From Klebsormidium nitens (Eukaryota > Streptophyta > Klebsormidiophyceae > Klebsormidiales > Klebsormidiaceae): a stretch of 64,000 bases of DNA. The notes below the pieces were generated by a model. It saw only the letters and a program-made list of their open reading frames with translations. It was not told where the DNA came from and did no database searches. Where the stretch lies: positions 217,608 to 281,607 of the forward strand of contig DF236997.1 in NCBI GenBank assembly GCA_000708835.1. Direction: 5' to 3'. Positions 62,205 through 64,000 of this stretch are shown here, one piece after another; position 1 is the stretch's first letter, and each line of letters begins with the position of its first letter. Position numbers and translations under genes: made by a program.

Positions 62205-64000
62205 TTACTTTTTCTTGCCCCCCCATGTCCAGTCCGTGACCTCAAGCCCTGCCGCCCTCAGTGGAATTTCGTACAGGAAGGCGTTGCGCATAAAGTGCGT
62301 CTTTTGTACCGGGTTGACCATCACCAGACGCCAGGTCCTGCACTTTGTTCCAGGACCATTGACGGCAATGCACTCACGGATATGGCTGCCGCCAAGCTGG
62401 CACAAGGTCTTGTCGATGCCCGAATCAACCAACGCCACTAGAAGAGCCGACTGAGTGGGGATGAAGTCGTCTTTGTCTGCTCCGGACACGCACACCAGAA
62501 GCTTCTCGTCGGTGACGGGCTGGCGGCCTGTAAGATGGCAAAGATTTGACTGAGAGGCCAGAACATGATTGTGTTGGGCAGGTTTCGGTTTGCAGCAAAG
62601 CCTGGATGAGCAGTAGCAATGGGGCCTCCTTCAAATAGGCGGGTCTATTAACCGGCAAGAGACCCACACCTAACCCGCAGACCTAACCCCCGTCAATTTA
62701 AGCATGTCCCTGCTATCAAGCGAACAAGAGCTAACCCGTTTTCAGAATGGCTGCTAACCCCGGTAGAACGACAGCTACCCTGGCGCAGAATAGCGGCTAA
62801 CTGTATGCGGTTTGGCGCTTAACCCGCTGCAGAACGACATGCAGACCAGCGGCTAACCCGCTGCAGTACGCGCTTAACCCGCTGCAGAACGGCACTTAAA
62901 CCAACGGCTGACCCGCTGCGGTACGCGCTTACTAACCCGGTGCAGAACGGCATCTAAACCAGCTGCTAACCCGCTGTAGTTTGGCGCGTAACCCGCTGCA
63001 GAACGGCAGCTAACCTAGCTGCAGTCCCACACTTTATGCACCGCCAAACGGCGGCAGACTCCTCATTGAGTGGCCCCTAACGCAGCGGCAAACCAGCGGC
63101 AGACCCGCTGGTGCTTAACTTGATTGCAGATCGGCAACTGACTGCCCGCTAACCCGCGACACTTTAGCGTTAACCCATTGTTGTGTTGCCGTAGGTTCAA
63201 GTGGCAAAGTTGCGTAAGTCGAGCAAGAATAGGATGGTTGCGTTACCTGGGTCGATTGGAGCGCTCACAGCCACTGGCCCGGGTGCCAGCAAATTCGTGG
63301 GGCGCGGTACTTTTGCCGGTCGGGGCGCATGAGGAGCCGCGGGCGGTGCATCAAAAGCGCGCTTGCCCGCAGTCTGGCCGTTGAGGCCCGCATGCATGAG
63401 GCGTGCAAGAGCGCCGCCGGGAGCTGTTGTCTCCTTGTGAACGACCTTTTGCGCCGGAGCGGGCTGAGGCTTGCGCGCAACTTGCGGCGGCACCGAGAAG
63501 CGCTCCTCCAACCTGGGGAGACAACACGAACTCATGATGAGAATAGACTTTGGATGATCTTATGAGACTCTCAGTAGCGTTCATCAGCTCTTTGCATAAC
63601 TGTGGTCGATTGAGCACTTGGTATCAAGTACTATAATTTCATCGATCATTGTGCCACATATTTGGATCCGATCACAGGCTTGCAAGTGCTTAGCCACGAT
63701 AGAAGACATGTTTTTAGAAGTGCTTGTCCAGAAGGAAAGTATCTAGCGCAAAGATAGAACAGAATTTACCATTAAGCATTGTTGACCAGGACCTGATTCT
63801 CGTGAGACATTGGCAAAGTTGCATTACCGTCTGGACAGGGAGCCTCACCTCTCATATGAGGATGCGCTGCCCCGAGAGGATCTCCTGCTGTGTTGCCAAC
63901 ACCAGGCCGAGCTGCTCCTCAATGCGGGTAAGGCGATCTGGCATGCCAGTCAACTGAGCCTCAATAAAGGCAGCTAGTCTCTCTAAACCAGCTGGCGTCG
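62205..64000 (-). CDS. Unrecognised gene, partial at the right edge (at least 2 exons)
   Basis: I do not recognise this protein. The last exon, 62527-62205, encodes about 106 residues ending in basic GGKKK (VCVSGADKDDFIPTQSALLV; QLGGSHIREC; VQKTHFMRNAFLYEI). The exon before it, 63512-63247, encodes a Pro/Ala-rich, basic linker (RLMHAGLNGQTAGKRAF). They join in phase through a good donor (cccag|gtaacg) and acceptor (cttacag). Further upstream, 63855-64000 has a frame with strong amphipathic coiled-coil character (DRLTRIEEQLGLVLATQQEI) that meets a TGA just before a good donor at about 63851, so it does not join cleanly to the next exon. Either a weak upstream donor is used, an exon is missing, or this belongs to another frame. 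The C-terminal block could be a small DNA- or protein-binding domain; no function is claimed. Confidence 0.5.
62640..63190. repeat. Degenerate intronic minisatellite, about 20-bp unit
   Basis: Many imperfect copies of a unit like 'aacccgctgcagaacggc' are packed between about 62640 and 63190, densest at 62815-63025. Nearly the whole array lies in the intron (62528-63246) of the right-edge gene. On the transcribed strand the unit reads 'ttctgcagcgggtta', so it contains a splice-acceptor-like ctgcag in most copies. Confidence 0.8.

Noticed and set aside
1-64000. tRNA, rRNA and CRISPR features
   Set aside because: I looked for TψC-like 'ggttcgaatcc' blocks with matching stems and for regular spacer arrays and found none; the only dense array (62640-63190) lacks uniform repeats and spacers.

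Overview
This window looks like nuclear DNA of a green-lineage eukaryote, most likely a streptophyte (charophyte-grade) alga; a Klebsormidium-like genome is my best guess, by inference only. The reasons: every recognisable gene is split by many short to medium GT-AG introns; exons are GC-rich and introns much less so; and the gene set is plant-type (plastid SecA, a FOUR LIPS/MYB88-type MYB, a dormancy/auxin-associated protein, mitochondrial processing peptidase beta). Two assembly gaps (26004-26168 and 47386-47405) show it is a draft scaffold. I see no operons, CRISPR arrays, rRNA or tRNA genes.

Layout, left to right. 1-2381: no gene recognised. 2382-13540 (+): a 17-exon secreted protein with the domain order ThuA, glucose/sorbosone dehydrogenase, PKD, CBM6-like, discoidin-like, an order typical of bacterial proteins. 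14947-17633 (+): a cysteine-type glutathione S-transferase. 20293-24425 (+): an R2R3-type MYB of the FOUR LIPS type. 26534-37162 (+): plastid SecA in 16 exons. 39087-40932 (+): a dormancy/auxin-associated (DRM/ARP) protein. 43487-47156 (-): a RAD18-type UBZ4 zinc finger joined to a histidine phosphatase domain. 47406-47850: a near-perfect 170-bp foldback. 48720-53386 (-): mitochondrial processing peptidase beta. 54273-59966 (+): a PP2C phosphatase with a basic, possibly organelle-targeting N-terminus. 62205-64000 (-): an unrecognised gene that runs off the right edge and has a degenerate minisatellite in an intron.

The exon models for the eight named genes were built by hand from splice sites, reading phase and family conservation. 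Each adds up to an intact frame: 1251, 259, 412, 1084, 160, 512, 498 and 384 residues. The genes do not form one pathway. They are a mix of organelle protein handling (SecA for thylakoid translocation, MPP for mitochondrial presequence removal), signalling or regulation (PP2C, MYB, DRM, UBZ-phosphatase), detoxification (GST) and an apparently acquired secreted carbohydrate-related enzyme.

The points most worth a second look are the UBZ4-histidine phosphatase fusion, which resembles animal UBASH3/Sts proteins in principle but uses a different ubiquitin-binding module; the bacterial-type ThuA-GSDH-PKD-CBM protein broken by 16 introns; and repeated duplications of exon ends together with their splice sites inside SecA introns.
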